From NCBI RefSeq assembly GCF_013374995.1, contig NZ_CP056030.1:2574501-2638500 (forward strand): a stretch of 64,000 nucleotides of DNA, written 5' to 3'. The notes under the pieces are model-generated. The model was not told the origin of the DNA and ran no database searches. It was given only the letters and a program-made list of their open reading frames with translations. Source of the stretch: Pseudomonas eucalypticola (GTDB lineage: Bacteria > Pseudomonadota > Gammaproteobacteria > Pseudomonadales > Pseudomonadaceae). Made by a program: the position numbers and the translations under genes. Numbering within the stretch: the stretch's first letter is position 1; each line of letters begins with the position of its first letter. Positions 43,644 through 52,005 of this stretch are shown here, piece after piece.

Positions 43644-43701
43644 TGGCTCTATCGGACCGTGCGGAGTCAGAGCAGAACAGATCAATGGCTCATGAGCCTT
43701 A

Positions 43702-44313
43702 TCAGATAGGCTGTGTTGCTTCTTCTGCGGCAATGGCCGCCCGCACGCTGGGGCGAGCATCGACCCGCCCCATGAACGATGCCAATTGTGGCCAGCCCTT
43801 GATATCGATACCGAAGAAAGGGAGCCACTTGAGTACGGCGAACAGGTAGGCGTCGGCCAGGCCGAAGTCACCCAGCAGGTATTCTTTGTTCACCAACCCT
43901 TTGTTCAGATAGTCCAGGCGCTTGAACAATTTCTGCCGGAAAATTTCCTGGGTTGGCTCAGACAGATCGGTATTGAACAACGGGGCACTGCCACTATGGA
44001 TTTCCGCCGAGATGAAGTTCAGGAGTTCCTGCAGACGGGTGCGCTCCCAGGTCCCATTAGCCGGTGCCAGGGAGTTTCCCGGAACCTGATCGGCCAGATA
44101 CTGGACAATTGCCGGTCCTTCGGTGAGCACCTGACCGTTGTCCAGCACCAAAGCGGCAACGTAGCCCTTGGGGTTTATGTCGCGCAAGTCCTGTCCGTCG
44201 GCCGTCGCCTTGGTCTTGTTGTTGACTCGGATAAGTTCGAACGGCAGGCCGAGTTCGCGCAATACGATATGCGGCGAGAGCGAGCACGTCATGGGGGCGA
44301 AATAAAGTTTCAT
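43702..44313 (-). CDS. Glutathione transferase, GstA/beta-class-like
   Basis: About 203 residues starting MKLYFAPMTCSLSPHIVLRE, with the beta-class Cys-Ser pair (TCSLSPH) of the active site. GYVAALVLDNGQVLTEGPAI carries the cis region and EGPAI motif that binds glutathione. The C-terminal helices include YLLGDFGLADAYLFAVLKW. Bacterial beta-class enzymes conjugate or reduce electrophiles. The start at 44313 matches the family; the longer frame to 44412 does not. Single gene. Confidence 0.88.
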   Translation of the reverse strand: MKLYFAPMTCSLSPHIVLRELGLPFELIRVNNKTKATADGQDLRDINPKGYVAALVLDNGQVLTEGPAIVQYLADQVPGNSLAPANGTWERTRLQELLNFISAEIHSGSAPLFNTDLSEPTQEIFRQKLFKRLDYLNKGLVNKEYLLGDFGLADAYLFAVLKWLPFFGIDIKGWPQLASFMGRVDARPSVRAAIAAEEATQPI

Positions 44314-44465
44314 GGTGGCTCCTGATAGCGGGCAACGATCACTCGAAGCTGTTGCCGTTTCCTGTCTGAGACGGCTGTGAAATGTGTTCTCGATAGGGTG
44401 CTGCGTTGTCACCGACTGGTAAAGTTACAATTTCTGCCGTGCATCATTAGGTGAGCTTATGGTGT

Positions 44466-45409
44466 TCATTCGACCGTTGCCGAAGTACGGCGAACCGTCA
44501 TCGGAATGTCGCTGTGCATCACTGACTTGCGAATATCATTCAGAAAGGCCTGCGCAGCGGGTGTGCGTTCCCCGGCGGGGGAGCACACCAGGCCGAACTC
44601 GCGGTAAATCGGTGTGCTCAGTTCGAAGACCCACATGCCTCGGCGGTCAGCGGGTAGTGCCGAGGCGGGCACGATTGAAATTCCCATGCCTTCACGGATC
44701 AACGCGAATGCCGTGGCCCAGTCGCGCACTGTAATCCTGACGTCGGTGAGCCTGAGTCCTTCACGTTCAACCAGCGACTGGCCATGGAGGTGGCAGCCCC
44801 CTGTAGCCAGGATGAACGGTTCCTCCACCAGATCCTTGAGGGCGATGGTGCTGGACGAGGACTTTCGGGCCAGCTCATGCTGCGCCGGCACGGCGACTAC
44901 CCAGCAGTCCCGTCCAAGTAGTAGTGCGCCGCGGGACGCAGCGGGATTCATCACTACCCCCAGGTCGACACTGCTGTTGGCCAACCACCGCTCGACTTCT
45001 TCATCGGTTCCCTCAAGCGAGACAATTTCTATACCCGGGTGCAACCGGCTGAAACCTTGCAATAGCGGCGGCAGTAGGTTGGCGAACACCGAAGGAAAGC
45101 TGGCGAGTTTGATTCGCCCAGATGGCAACCCCGAGACACATCCACCAGGTTTTGGATTGATTCCAATTCGCCCAGCATGCGGCGTGCGCGCTCGATAATC
45201 TGCTGGCCGATGGCCGTTACGGTGGTCTGGCGGCGGTCACGCACGAACACTTTTACACCCAGGGCCTCCTCCATCTGCGTAAGCGCCTGGCTAGCCCCCG
45301 ACTGGGTGATGCCATAGCGCTCGGCAGCGCGGGAGACATTTCCGGCGTCAGCCACGGCGACCAGTAGGCGCCAGTGCATCAAGTTCATCATCCCGGCTGT
45401 TCCCCTCAT
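44466..45409 (-). pseudogene. LysR-family regulator split by a -1 frameshift
   Basis: The N-terminal frame (from 45409: MNLMHWRLLVAVADAGNVSR, with ERYGITQSGASQALTQMEEA) gives a LysR helix-turn-helix and runs to LVDVSRG. The effector domain (PSGRIKLASFPSVFANLLPP and on to 44466) lies in the next frame. One extra G in a run of four (plus-strand C, 45129-45132) would give VSRGLPSGRIKL and a full-length protein of about 310 residues. It is divergent from no gene directly; the nearest minus-strand unit downstream is the glutathione transferase. Real mutation or homopolymer error. Confidence 0.85.
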
Positions 45410-45551
45410 GTTCGACTTGTAGAGACCTGGATTTTACGCGGCGCTTTTTCCCCGCCAGGTCTACAGTTAAGGCGTAGTGTCTAGATAGCGGGGCCGGAGC
45501 CGCGCCCGGCTCGTGCGAACGTGTTCACACAGCCTCATCCCCAAGCGCTGA

Positions 45552-46046
45552 TTACCCAATGATGGCCTTGGCCATTTCCGACGTCGCCACCCAGCCTGTC
45601 TGCTCATAGACAGGCCTCCCGGCCTCGGTGGCATGTAGCACGGCGAAGCTGATTCCCCGTCTGGCAAACTCGGCCTCAGCGATGTGCATCAAGGCCGAAG
45701 CCAAGCCTCGGCGGCGGTATGCCGGTTCCACAAAAACATTGAGCACGTAACCCCGCTGATCCATGGTGGGGTGCGATGGATGCGGCGGCCAGTCGATGCT
45801 CATGAGGCCAATGGCGGCAACTGGCTGATCCCCATCGCAGAGTGCAAATCCGTAGTACCGACCGTCGTCCAGTCGCGCCTTCAGCCACGGGCGGAAGTGT
45901 TCCGTCATGACGCCCAGCGTGTCAGGATCGCCGCCCGCTTCAAGAAACATCGTTTGACGGTGCAAGCCGATCATAGCCGCGTCATCGGGTCCAAGCGGTC
46001 GGCATTGCAGCCCGGAAAGTTCGATACGTCCTTGTGGTTCGTTCAT
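45552..46046 (-). CDS. GNAT acetyltransferase
   Basis: About 164 residues starting MNEPQGRIELSGLQCRPLGP. GYVLNVFVEPAYRRRGLASALM is the acetyl-CoA loop (R-R-R-G-L-A), placed at about residue 107, and the C-terminus AVLHATEAGRPVYEQTGWVA is the usual GNAT end. Substrate unknown. The open frame to 46262 has no family content before the chosen start. Confidence 0.85.
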   Translation of the reverse strand: MNEPQGRIELSGLQCRPLGPDDAAMIGLHRQTMFLEAGGDPDTLGVMTEHFRPWLKARLDDGRYYGFALCDGDQPVAAIGLMSIDWPPHPSHPTMDQRGYVLNVFVEPAYRRRGLASALMHIAEAEFARRGISFAVLHATEAGRPVYEQTGWVATSEMAKAIIG

Positions 46047-46281
46047 CACTGTCTCGTCGATGGGGGGCGAAGAGGAACAGGCTATGGCATTGGCTCGCGC
46101 TGTGGCAATCCTTCGGATTGGCAGACGGATATGATCGAAACAGTGGGCGTGGCGGTCTGATTCGAATACAGCGCCCCATCGAGCTTGTCCGCGATAGACT
46201 TGAGGGCGGGTAGCACTGAGCGATCGAGCCACCGCGTCCCGAAGGCAACTACCCGACATCATCCTCCGGAGGTTAAAGACG

Positions 46282-46842
46282 TTGACTACTTATGACACCC
46301 ATCAGCCTCAGACCCCGCAGGGCGTGATTGCTTTCTGGAAACAGGCAGGCCCTCGCAAGTGGTTCAAGAAGGACAGTGCCTTCGACCAGGCGTTTCGACA
46401 GGCTTTTTTCGAATTGCACTTCAACGCCGCCGCACGTGAACTGGAACACTGGATGGAGACAGCCGAAGGCGCGCTGGCATTGCTGATTTTGCTCGATCAA
46501 TTTCCACGGAATGCGTTTCGCGGGACCGCGCACATGTTTGCGACGGACCCGCTGGCCTGCTTCTATGCACGGCGGATGGTCGAGTGCGCGATGGACAAGC
46601 AGATCGATACACCGCTACGGATGTTTTGCTATTTGCCGTTTGAGCATTCCGAGAACCCGCAGGACCAGGCGCTGTCGGTGCAGCTCAATCGTGAACTTGA
46701 CCCCAAGGAGTTCAAATGGGCTCAGGAACATGCGCAAATCATCGCAAGGTTTGGCCGTTTTCCCCATCGCAATGCGTTGCTCGGCAGGGTAACGACGGAT
46801 GAAGAAAATGCGTTTCTGCAGGGCGGGGGATTTTCTGGTTAG
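46282..46842 (+). CDS. DUF924-family protein
   Basis: 186 residues with a TTG start preceded by GGAGG 10 bases upstream. TPQGVIAFWKQAGPRKWFKK opens the family, and LALLILLDQFPRNAFRGTAH with DPLACFYARRMVECAMDKQ is its core. FCYLPFEHSENPQDQALSV and ARFGRFPHRNALLGR complete it. The family is helical and distantly resembles tetratricopeptide folds. Function unknown. Confidence 0.85.
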   Translation: MTTYDTHQPQTPQGVIAFWKQAGPRKWFKKDSAFDQAFRQAFFELHFNAAARELEHWMETAEGALALLILLDQFPRNAFRGTAHMFATDPLACFYARRMVECAMDKQIDTPLRMFCYLPFEHSENPQDQALSVQLNRELDPKEFKWAQEHAQIIARFGRFPHRNALLGRVTTDEENAFLQGGGFSG

Positions 46843-46948
46843 TGGCCGCAAAGGGGCAGGGCTGCCAGGGAGGGTCAGGAGGTGACGGTAATTTTCACAT
46901 CGTGGGTTTTTACTTATGCTTCGTATCCCCCCCATAGGTGGCCGCCAT

Positions 46949-46973
46949 GAAAAGCCGCGACAGGGGTCGCGGC
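46949..46973 (-). terminator. Rho-independent terminator of the FMO-SDR-MFS-RidA operon
   Basis: GCCGCGAC, loop, GTCGCGGC (46954-46973) form an 8-bp stem. On the minus strand TTTT follows (46950-46953). It lies 21 bases after the ridA-like stop, in the right orientation to end that operon. Confidence 0.78.
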
Positions 46974-46994
46974 CTCTGTGGTGCAATGCCGTGG

Positions 46995-47384
46995 TCAGTC
47001 GGCGACGATGGCGTACGTCTCGATTTCGACTTTCTGCCATGGGCGCAGCATGGAATCGACCTGGATCAGGCTGCTGGCTGGGCGGATCCCGTCAAATACT
47101 TCGCTGTGGGCCTTGGCCACCTGGGCGGCATCGTTGATGTCACGCAGGTAGACTACGGTGCGCACCACGTCTTCCACGCTCATGCCGGCCTCGGCCAGCA
47201 CGTTGCGCACGGTGGCCAGGATAGCCTGGGCCTGTTCGCCGGCATTGCTGTGTTCATGGTCGGGCGAGGCACAGGTACCGGAAATGTGCAGGTGGTTGCC
47301 GACGCGCACGGCGCGCGAGTAGCCGAACACCGATTCGTACTGGCCGCCCGAGGAGATGGTTTGACGCGAGATTGGATTAGTCAT
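46995..47384 (-). CDS. RidA/YjgF-family protein
   Basis: 129 residues starting MTNPISRQTISSGGQYESVF. SRAVRVGNHLHISGTCASP, ILATVRNVLAEAGMSVEDVV and RPASSLIQVDSMLRPWQKVE show the RidA fold with the Arg-Pro-Ala-Ser substrate site. RidA proteins hydrolyse reactive imines and enamines to ketones and ammonia. It is the last gene of a four-gene operon, which suggests the pathway makes an imine. The start at 47384 is internal to a slightly longer frame. Confidence 0.88.
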   Translation of the reverse strand: MTNPISRQTISSGGQYESVFGYSRAVRVGNHLHISGTCASPDHEHSNAGEQAQAILATVRNVLAEAGMSVEDVVRTVVYLRDINDAAQVAKAHSEVFDGIRPASSLIQVDSMLRPWQKVEIETYAIVAD

Positions 47385-47392
47385 CGTGAGTC

Positions 47393-48745
47393 TCATTGTG
47401 GGAGAGGTTTGCCGGTGGAGTCCTGCACGAACAGGATGGAAATCAGACCGACCACAGCGCCAACGATCAGGTACCAGGCAGGTATCATCTGATTGCCCGT
47501 TGCGTTGATCAGCCAGGTGTTGATCAGTGGCGCGGTGCCGCCAAACAGCGAAACGGCGATGTTGTAGCTGATGGCCAGGGCGCTGAAGCGCACCCGGGAG
47601 CCGAATAGCGACGTCAGTGTGGCCGGCATGGCGCCTTCGAAAAACAGTTGCGCCAGGGTCAAGGTCAGCACGGCGGCCAGCAGCAAAGGCAGCGACTGGC
47701 TATGGAGCAGCATGAAGCAGGGGATGGTCAGCACGATCAGCAGGGCGCAGCCGGTGATAATCATGACCTTGCGGCCGATGCGGTCTGCCAGCAGACCGGA
47801 TACCGGAATCAGCACCAGCATGAACAGCGTGGCGGTCATGCCCAGGCTGAGGCTGAAGCTGTTGCTGTAGCCCAGTACGTTTTCCAGGTAGCCGGGGATG
47901 TACCCCAGAATGATGTAGTAAGTCACGTTGAACACCGTGACCAGGCCCATGCACTTGAGCAGTTGCGGCCACTCGTTCAACAGCAGGGCGAACAGGCCGG
48001 TCTTGGCACCGGGGCTGGCTTTCTGCGCGGCTTCGTTTTCCTGCATTTGCTGGAAAACCGGCGTTTCTTCCAGGCTGAGGCGCAGGTACAGGGCGATCAT
48101 GCCTAACAGGCCGCCGACGGCGAAGGGCACGCGCCATCCCCAGTCAGCCATGGTGGCTTCGCCCAATACCAGGGTGAACAGGGTGACCACCGCGCCACCG
48201 AGCAGGAACCCGGAGATGTTGCCGAACTCCAGCCAACTGGTTAAGAAACTGCGGCGTTTGTCCGGAGCGTGCTCGGCGATGAACGTACAGGACCCACCGT
48301 ACTCGCCGCCCGTCGACAGGCCTTGCAGCAAGCGCATCAGGATCAGCACTATCGGGGCGCACACGCCGATGCTGGCGTAACTGGGTATCAGCGCAATGGC
48401 GAAGGTGGCCACCGCCATCAACGAGATGCTCAGTGACAGCGCCATGCGTCGCCCGTACTTGTCGCCGATGGGGCCGAACACAAGACTGCCCAGGGGGCGA
48501 ATCAGGAAACCGGCGGCGAAGGTTGCATAGATCGCCAGCAGTTGCGTGGTGGGGTTGCCGTTGTGGAAAAAGGTCTTGCCGATGATGCCGGCCAGTGACG
48601 AGTACAGCGCGAAGTCGAACCATTCGACCATGTTGCCCAGGGTCACGCCGACCACAGCTCTGGTCATCGCTTTGCGCGAGGTCGATTCCTGAGCGCGCGG
48701 GGTGGACATGTCGTGCGAGGTTGAGGAAACGTAGAGTTCGCCCAT
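47393..48745 (-). CDS. MFS transporter, metabolite:H+ symporter (MHS) type
   Basis: About 450 residues with twelve hydrophobic helices. VVGVTLGNMVEWFDFALYSS, GPIGDKYGRRMALSLSISL and MRLLQGLSTGGEYGGSCTF are MHS signatures shared with KgtP, ProP and shikimate carriers. It probably imports the organic acid or amine substrate of the operon. The start at 48745 was chosen because the open frame upstream overlaps the SDR gene. Spacing to the ridA-like gene is eight bases. Confidence 0.88.
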   Translation of the reverse strand: MGELYVSSTSHDMSTPRAQESTSRKAMTRAVVGVTLGNMVEWFDFALYSSLAGIIGKTFFHNGNPTTQLLAIYATFAAGFLIRPLGSLVFGPIGDKYGRRMALSLSISLMAVATFAIALIPSYASIGVCAPIVLILMRLLQGLSTGGEYGGSCTFIAEHAPDKRRSFLTSWLEFGNISGFLLGGAVVTLFTLVLGEATMADWGWRVPFAVGGLLGMIALYLRLSLEETPVFQQMQENEAAQKASPGAKTGLFALLLNEWPQLLKCMGLVTVFNVTYYIILGYIPGYLENVLGYSNSFSLSLGMTATLFMLVLIPVSGLLADRIGRKVMIITGCALLIVLTIPCFMLLHSQSLPLLLAAVLTLTLAQLFFEGAMPATLTSLFGSRVRFSALAISYNIAVSLFGGTAPLINTWLINATGNQMIPAWYLIVGAVVGLISILFVQDSTGKPLPQ

Positions 48746-48833
48746 GATCTTGCCCTCTGGAATAATTGTAATGAGGCAGCAGTCAGGAGGAAGGGCAGGC
48801 CCACGTCTTGGTGCGTGGGGCCTGCGATTGGGT

Positions 48834-49547
48834 TTAACGCATGAATACTCCGCCAGCGATGCACAGCGACTCGCCGGTGACATAAGACGGCTTGGCGCTG
48901 AGCTGCCAGACCCAGTCGGCGACTTCGTCAACGCGGGCGGCGCGCTTGAGTGGAATCGACGCAATGGCCGCTTCGATACGGCCACCGGCACGGGTGCCTT
49001 CGGTGTCGACCCAGCCCGGCGCCAGGGCATTGACCACGATGTTGTGGTCGGCCAGTTCAATTGCCAGCGAGCGGGTCATGGATACCACGGCGGCTTTCGA
49101 GGCGCTGTACAACAGTTGGTTCTTCGACACCGTGAAGGCATCGACTGAGGCGAAGAACACGATGGCGCCGCCACCGGCCGCTTTCAGGTGGCGCGTGCCG
49201 ATCCGGGCGATGTTCAGCGAGCCCAGTACATTGATGTCGAAGATCTTGCGGTACAGGGCGTCGCTGTAGCTTTCCAGCGACGAGGTTGGAAAAATCCCGG
49301 CCGCATTGATGACGGCTTTCAATGGCGCCCTGCCGTCCAGGGCGGCGTCGATGGCGCTGGTGAGCTCTGCTTCGCGGGTGATGTCACCCACGACCGGTGA
49401 GAACTGAGCGCTGGGTGCCTGGGTGCTGGGGGCGACATCGACGGCCACCACGTGCCAGCCTTCGGCCTGGAAACGTTGAGCGACAGCCCGGCCCATGCCG
49501 GAGGACGTGCCGGTGATGATGACGCTGGCGGTAGGAGCGATAGTCAT
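48834..49547 (-). CDS. Short-chain dehydrogenase/reductase
   Basis: About 237 residues starting MTIAPTASVIITGTSSGMGR, which has the T-G-x3-G-x-G nucleotide site. The catalytic Ser, Tyr and Lys are in FFASVDAF and LLYSASKAAVVSMTRS. LAPGWVDTEGTRAGG and SYVTGESLCIAGGVFM close the fold. It oxidises or reduces a hydroxyl/keto group with NAD(P). It starts 14 bases after the FMO stop. Confidence 0.88.
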   Translation of the reverse strand: MTIAPTASVIITGTSSGMGRAVAQRFQAEGWHVVAVDVAPSTQAPSAQFSPVVGDITREAELTSAIDAALDGRAPLKAVINAAGIFPTSSLESYSDALYRKIFDINVLGSLNIARIGTRHLKAAGGGAIVFFASVDAFTVSKNQLLYSASKAAVVSMTRSLAIELADHNIVVNALAPGWVDTEGTRAGGRIEAAIASIPLKRAARVDEVADWVWQLSAKPSYVTGESLCIAGGVFMR

Positions 49548-49561
49548 GATGAGTAATCCGG

Positions 49562-50851
49562 TCAGGCCAGTTGGGCGATAGGGGCAGCGGGTTGCAGGGA
49601 CAGTTCCATGACATCCAGTTGATTCTGGGTGTCTTTGTAGTTCGCCAGCCACTCGCGCTTGATGATGTCGATACGCGCGTCCGCCGGTTGCAACTTAGCG
49701 AACTTGGCGGCCAGGCCTTTCATGCCGGCGGCGCGCAGTTTCAGGAAGCGCATCACCAGCTTGGTCTGGTCGCAGTACACCGGCCATTGCGGGCCACGGG
49801 GGGCGCCCAGGCCGATATAGAACAGCCCTTCAACGTTGGTCGGCAGGGTCATGGCGGCGGTGCGCAGTGGGGCGCCGTCGCGCCATTGCAGCAAGTTCTC
49901 GTCCATGAACGGCAGGCGCGTATTGAAACCGGTCGCCCAGACGATGGTGTCGTAGTCTTCCTGGGTGCCGTCGCTGAAGGTGACGGTCTTGCCTTCGATA
50001 TGCTCGATGCCCGGGGCCACCTTGATGCGGCCGTGCTGAATCCAGTACAGCAGCAGGGTGTTGACCACCGGCGGCTGTTTATCCAGGTCATAGCTTTCTG
50101 GGGCGGGCAGGCCAGGGTAGTGGGTGTGCGAGCCAACGGTGGCCATGATCAGCATGTTCATGACCATGTTCTGCTGTTCGGGCGGCAGTTGGCCAAGGAA
50201 CGGCAGCTCGCCACGGGGCACGCCGAAGATGGTCTTGGGCTGGAACAGCTGGCCGCGGCGGATCACGATGGTAGTGTCCAGCCGCGCTTGGGCGGCATCC
50301 ACGGCCAGGTCGCAACCGGAGTTGCCGAAGCCCACCACCAGGACCTTGCCTTCAACCTGTTTGACGTTGCGGTATTCACCCGAGTGAATGGACACGCCGG
50401 TGAAGCCTTTGCCCACCTCGGGGATCTTGCAGTCCCACAGGTGGCCGTTGGCAACCAGCACCCCGGCGTAGCGCTTGCTGGTGCCGTCGGCCAGGGTCAC
50501 CTGCCAGCCGGCTTCGCCGTTATCGCCCAAGGGCACCATGGTGCGCACTTCGGTGTTGAAAGTGATCCTTTCGCGCAGGCCGAAGGTGTCGGTGTAGGCG
50601 TTCATGTACGCCTTGACCTGATCGCGGCTGGGGTAAACCGGGTAGTCTGCGGGCATCGGAAAACCGTCGAAGCACGAGCTGCTTTTCGGAGTGATCAGGT
50701 GCAGTGCGTCGTAGTCGGTATTCCAGTGACCGCCGATGTTCGCCGATTTCTCGTAACAGTCCACCTGGAAGCCGGCGTCGGTCATGGTCTTCAGCGCTGC
50801 CAAGCCTGCGGCCCCCGCGCCAATGATGCAGTACTGCAATTGAGTGGACAT
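49562..50851 (-). CDS. Flavin-containing monooxygenase (class B)
   Basis: About 429 residues starting MSTQLQYCIIGAGAAGLAAL (FAD site GAGAAGLAA). FTGVSIHSGEYRNVK fits the FMO motif F-x-G-x3-H-x3-Y/F, VLVVGFGNSGCDLAVD is the NADPH site and TIVWATGFNTRLPF the ATG-F motif. Class B FMOs oxygenate N or S atoms, or carbonyls in Baeyer-Villiger types. A GGGAG site precedes the start by eight bases. It heads an operon with SDR, MFS and RidA genes, so an amine-derived substrate is a reasonable guess. The substrate is not known. Confidence 0.87.
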   Translation of the reverse strand: MSTQLQYCIIGAGAAGLAALKTMTDAGFQVDCYEKSANIGGHWNTDYDALHLITPKSSSCFDGFPMPADYPVYPSRDQVKAYMNAYTDTFGLRERITFNTEVRTMVPLGDNGEAGWQVTLADGTSKRYAGVLVANGHLWDCKIPEVGKGFTGVSIHSGEYRNVKQVEGKVLVVGFGNSGCDLAVDAAQARLDTTIVIRRGQLFQPKTIFGVPRGELPFLGQLPPEQQNMVMNMLIMATVGSHTHYPGLPAPESYDLDKQPPVVNTLLLYWIQHGRIKVAPGIEHIEGKTVTFSDGTQEDYDTIVWATGFNTRLPFMDENLLQWRDGAPLRTAAMTLPTNVEGLFYIGLGAPRGPQWPVYCDQTKLVMRFLKLRAAGMKGLAAKFAKLQPADARIDIIKREWLANYKDTQNQLDVMELSLQPAAPIAQLA

Positions 50852-50957
50852 GGTTGACTCCCCATTCATCGAACGTTGCAAGCGCCGGTTGGCGGCGTCC
50901 TTGGGGTCAGTATCCAACTGCGCTGCATATGAATGAACGGGCAAACCAATGTGCTTC

Positions 50958-50976
50958 GTATAGGCCTAGCCTATAC
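50958..50976. promoter_or_regulatory. 19-bp perfect palindrome upstream of the FMO operon
   Basis: GTATAGGC-CTA-GCCTATAC lies directly after the LysR stop (50977) and about 107 bases upstream of the FMO start. It contains the T-N11-A pattern of LysR binding sites. No other perfect palindrome of this size was seen in the neighbouring spacers. Confidence 0.6.
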
Positions 50977-51903
50977 CTAGTGGGACTCAAGGTGCGCATA
51001 CAGCGCCTGGATGCGGCTAAGGTGGCTGCGCATCAGATTCATCAGCACCCGCGTGGGTGGTGAGATGGGCGTGTCATGACGGTGAATGAAACCGAACACC
51101 TCAAAGATGGGCGGGTTGATCGGCACCCAGCCCAGGCGGTCATTGAAGCCCAGCTGATGCAGGATCGGCCGGGTCGCGATGACATCCCCTAGCCCCCGTG
51201 CCGCGAGTTCGAAGCCGGTGACCTGGTGCTCCACCTCTATGACGGGGTCCAGCACCGCGCCGCCCTTGGCGGCCATCTGCGCGAGCAGGCGGCGGATAGG
51301 GTCGGCGGTTTTCCAGCGTGCTTCGGTCAGGATCAGGGGCGCGGTGGCCAGGTCGCTGATGGTTTTCGGGCCTAGCAGATGATCGGGGTTGGCGCTGATA
51401 TAGCCTACTTGCGCCGACCAGACCGGTTCGCTCACCGCCAGGTTCTGCTGCTTGATAGGCAGCATTACCAAGCCTGCCTCGATTTCGCCGTTGCTGACCA
51501 GCTCGGCGATCTCGGACGAGTTGTAGCCCACGATCTTGATGCGCATGTCGGGGTGCTGAGTGCGGAATTGCTCGATCAGGTCGGTCAGGAAGTAGTGGTG
51601 GGCGGTGCCGAACGTACCGAAACTGGCCACCCCGCCACTAAGCTCGCGCACTGCTTGCACGGCCTCGTAGCCTTGGCGGGCGGCGGTTACCATGCCCTGC
51701 GCGAATGGCTGCAGGCGCCGCCCTGCCTCGGTGAGCACCAGGCGCCGATTGGTGCGGATGAACACGTGCGTGCCCAGGTGTTCCTCCAGGCGCAGGATCT
51801 GCTCGGACAGTGAGGGTTGGGCGATGTGCAGGCTTTCGGCGGCCTTGGAAAAGGTCCCGTGCTCGATGGCCGCCAGAAAGTAGGTCAATTGCTGCAATGT
51901 CAT
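50977..51903 (-). CDS. LysR-family regulator, probable regulator of the FMO operon
   Basis: About 308 residues starting MTLQQLTYFLAAIEHGTFSK. Helix-turn-helix AAESLHIAQPSLSEQILRLE is followed by EEHLGTHVFIRTNRRLVLTE. The effector domain shows GVASFGTFGTAHHYF and KIVGYNSSEIAELVSNGEIE. It lies upstream of the FMO operon on the same strand, and not divergent as is usual. A start at 51915 is also possible. The 19-bp palindrome follows its stop. Confidence 0.88.
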   Translation of the reverse strand: MTLQQLTYFLAAIEHGTFSKAAESLHIAQPSLSEQILRLEEHLGTHVFIRTNRRLVLTEAGRRLQPFAQGMVTAARQGYEAVQAVRELSGGVASFGTFGTAHHYFLTDLIEQFRTQHPDMRIKIVGYNSSEIAELVSNGEIEAGLVMLPIKQQNLAVSEPVWSAQVGYISANPDHLLGPKTISDLATAPLILTEARWKTADPIRRLLAQMAAKGGAVLDPVIEVEHQVTGFELAARGLGDVIATRPILHQLGFNDRLGWVPINPPIFEVFGFIHRHDTPISPPTRVLMNLMRSHLSRIQALYAHLESH

Positions 51904-52005
51904 GGGTAGGGTCAACCGTTCTCTGCTCGCAAGGGGGGCTCAGCGCTGCCGTGCATCATGACCTAAATTGGCGGGGAGGGGCGATATCGCACTCCGCCCT
52001 GCAGC

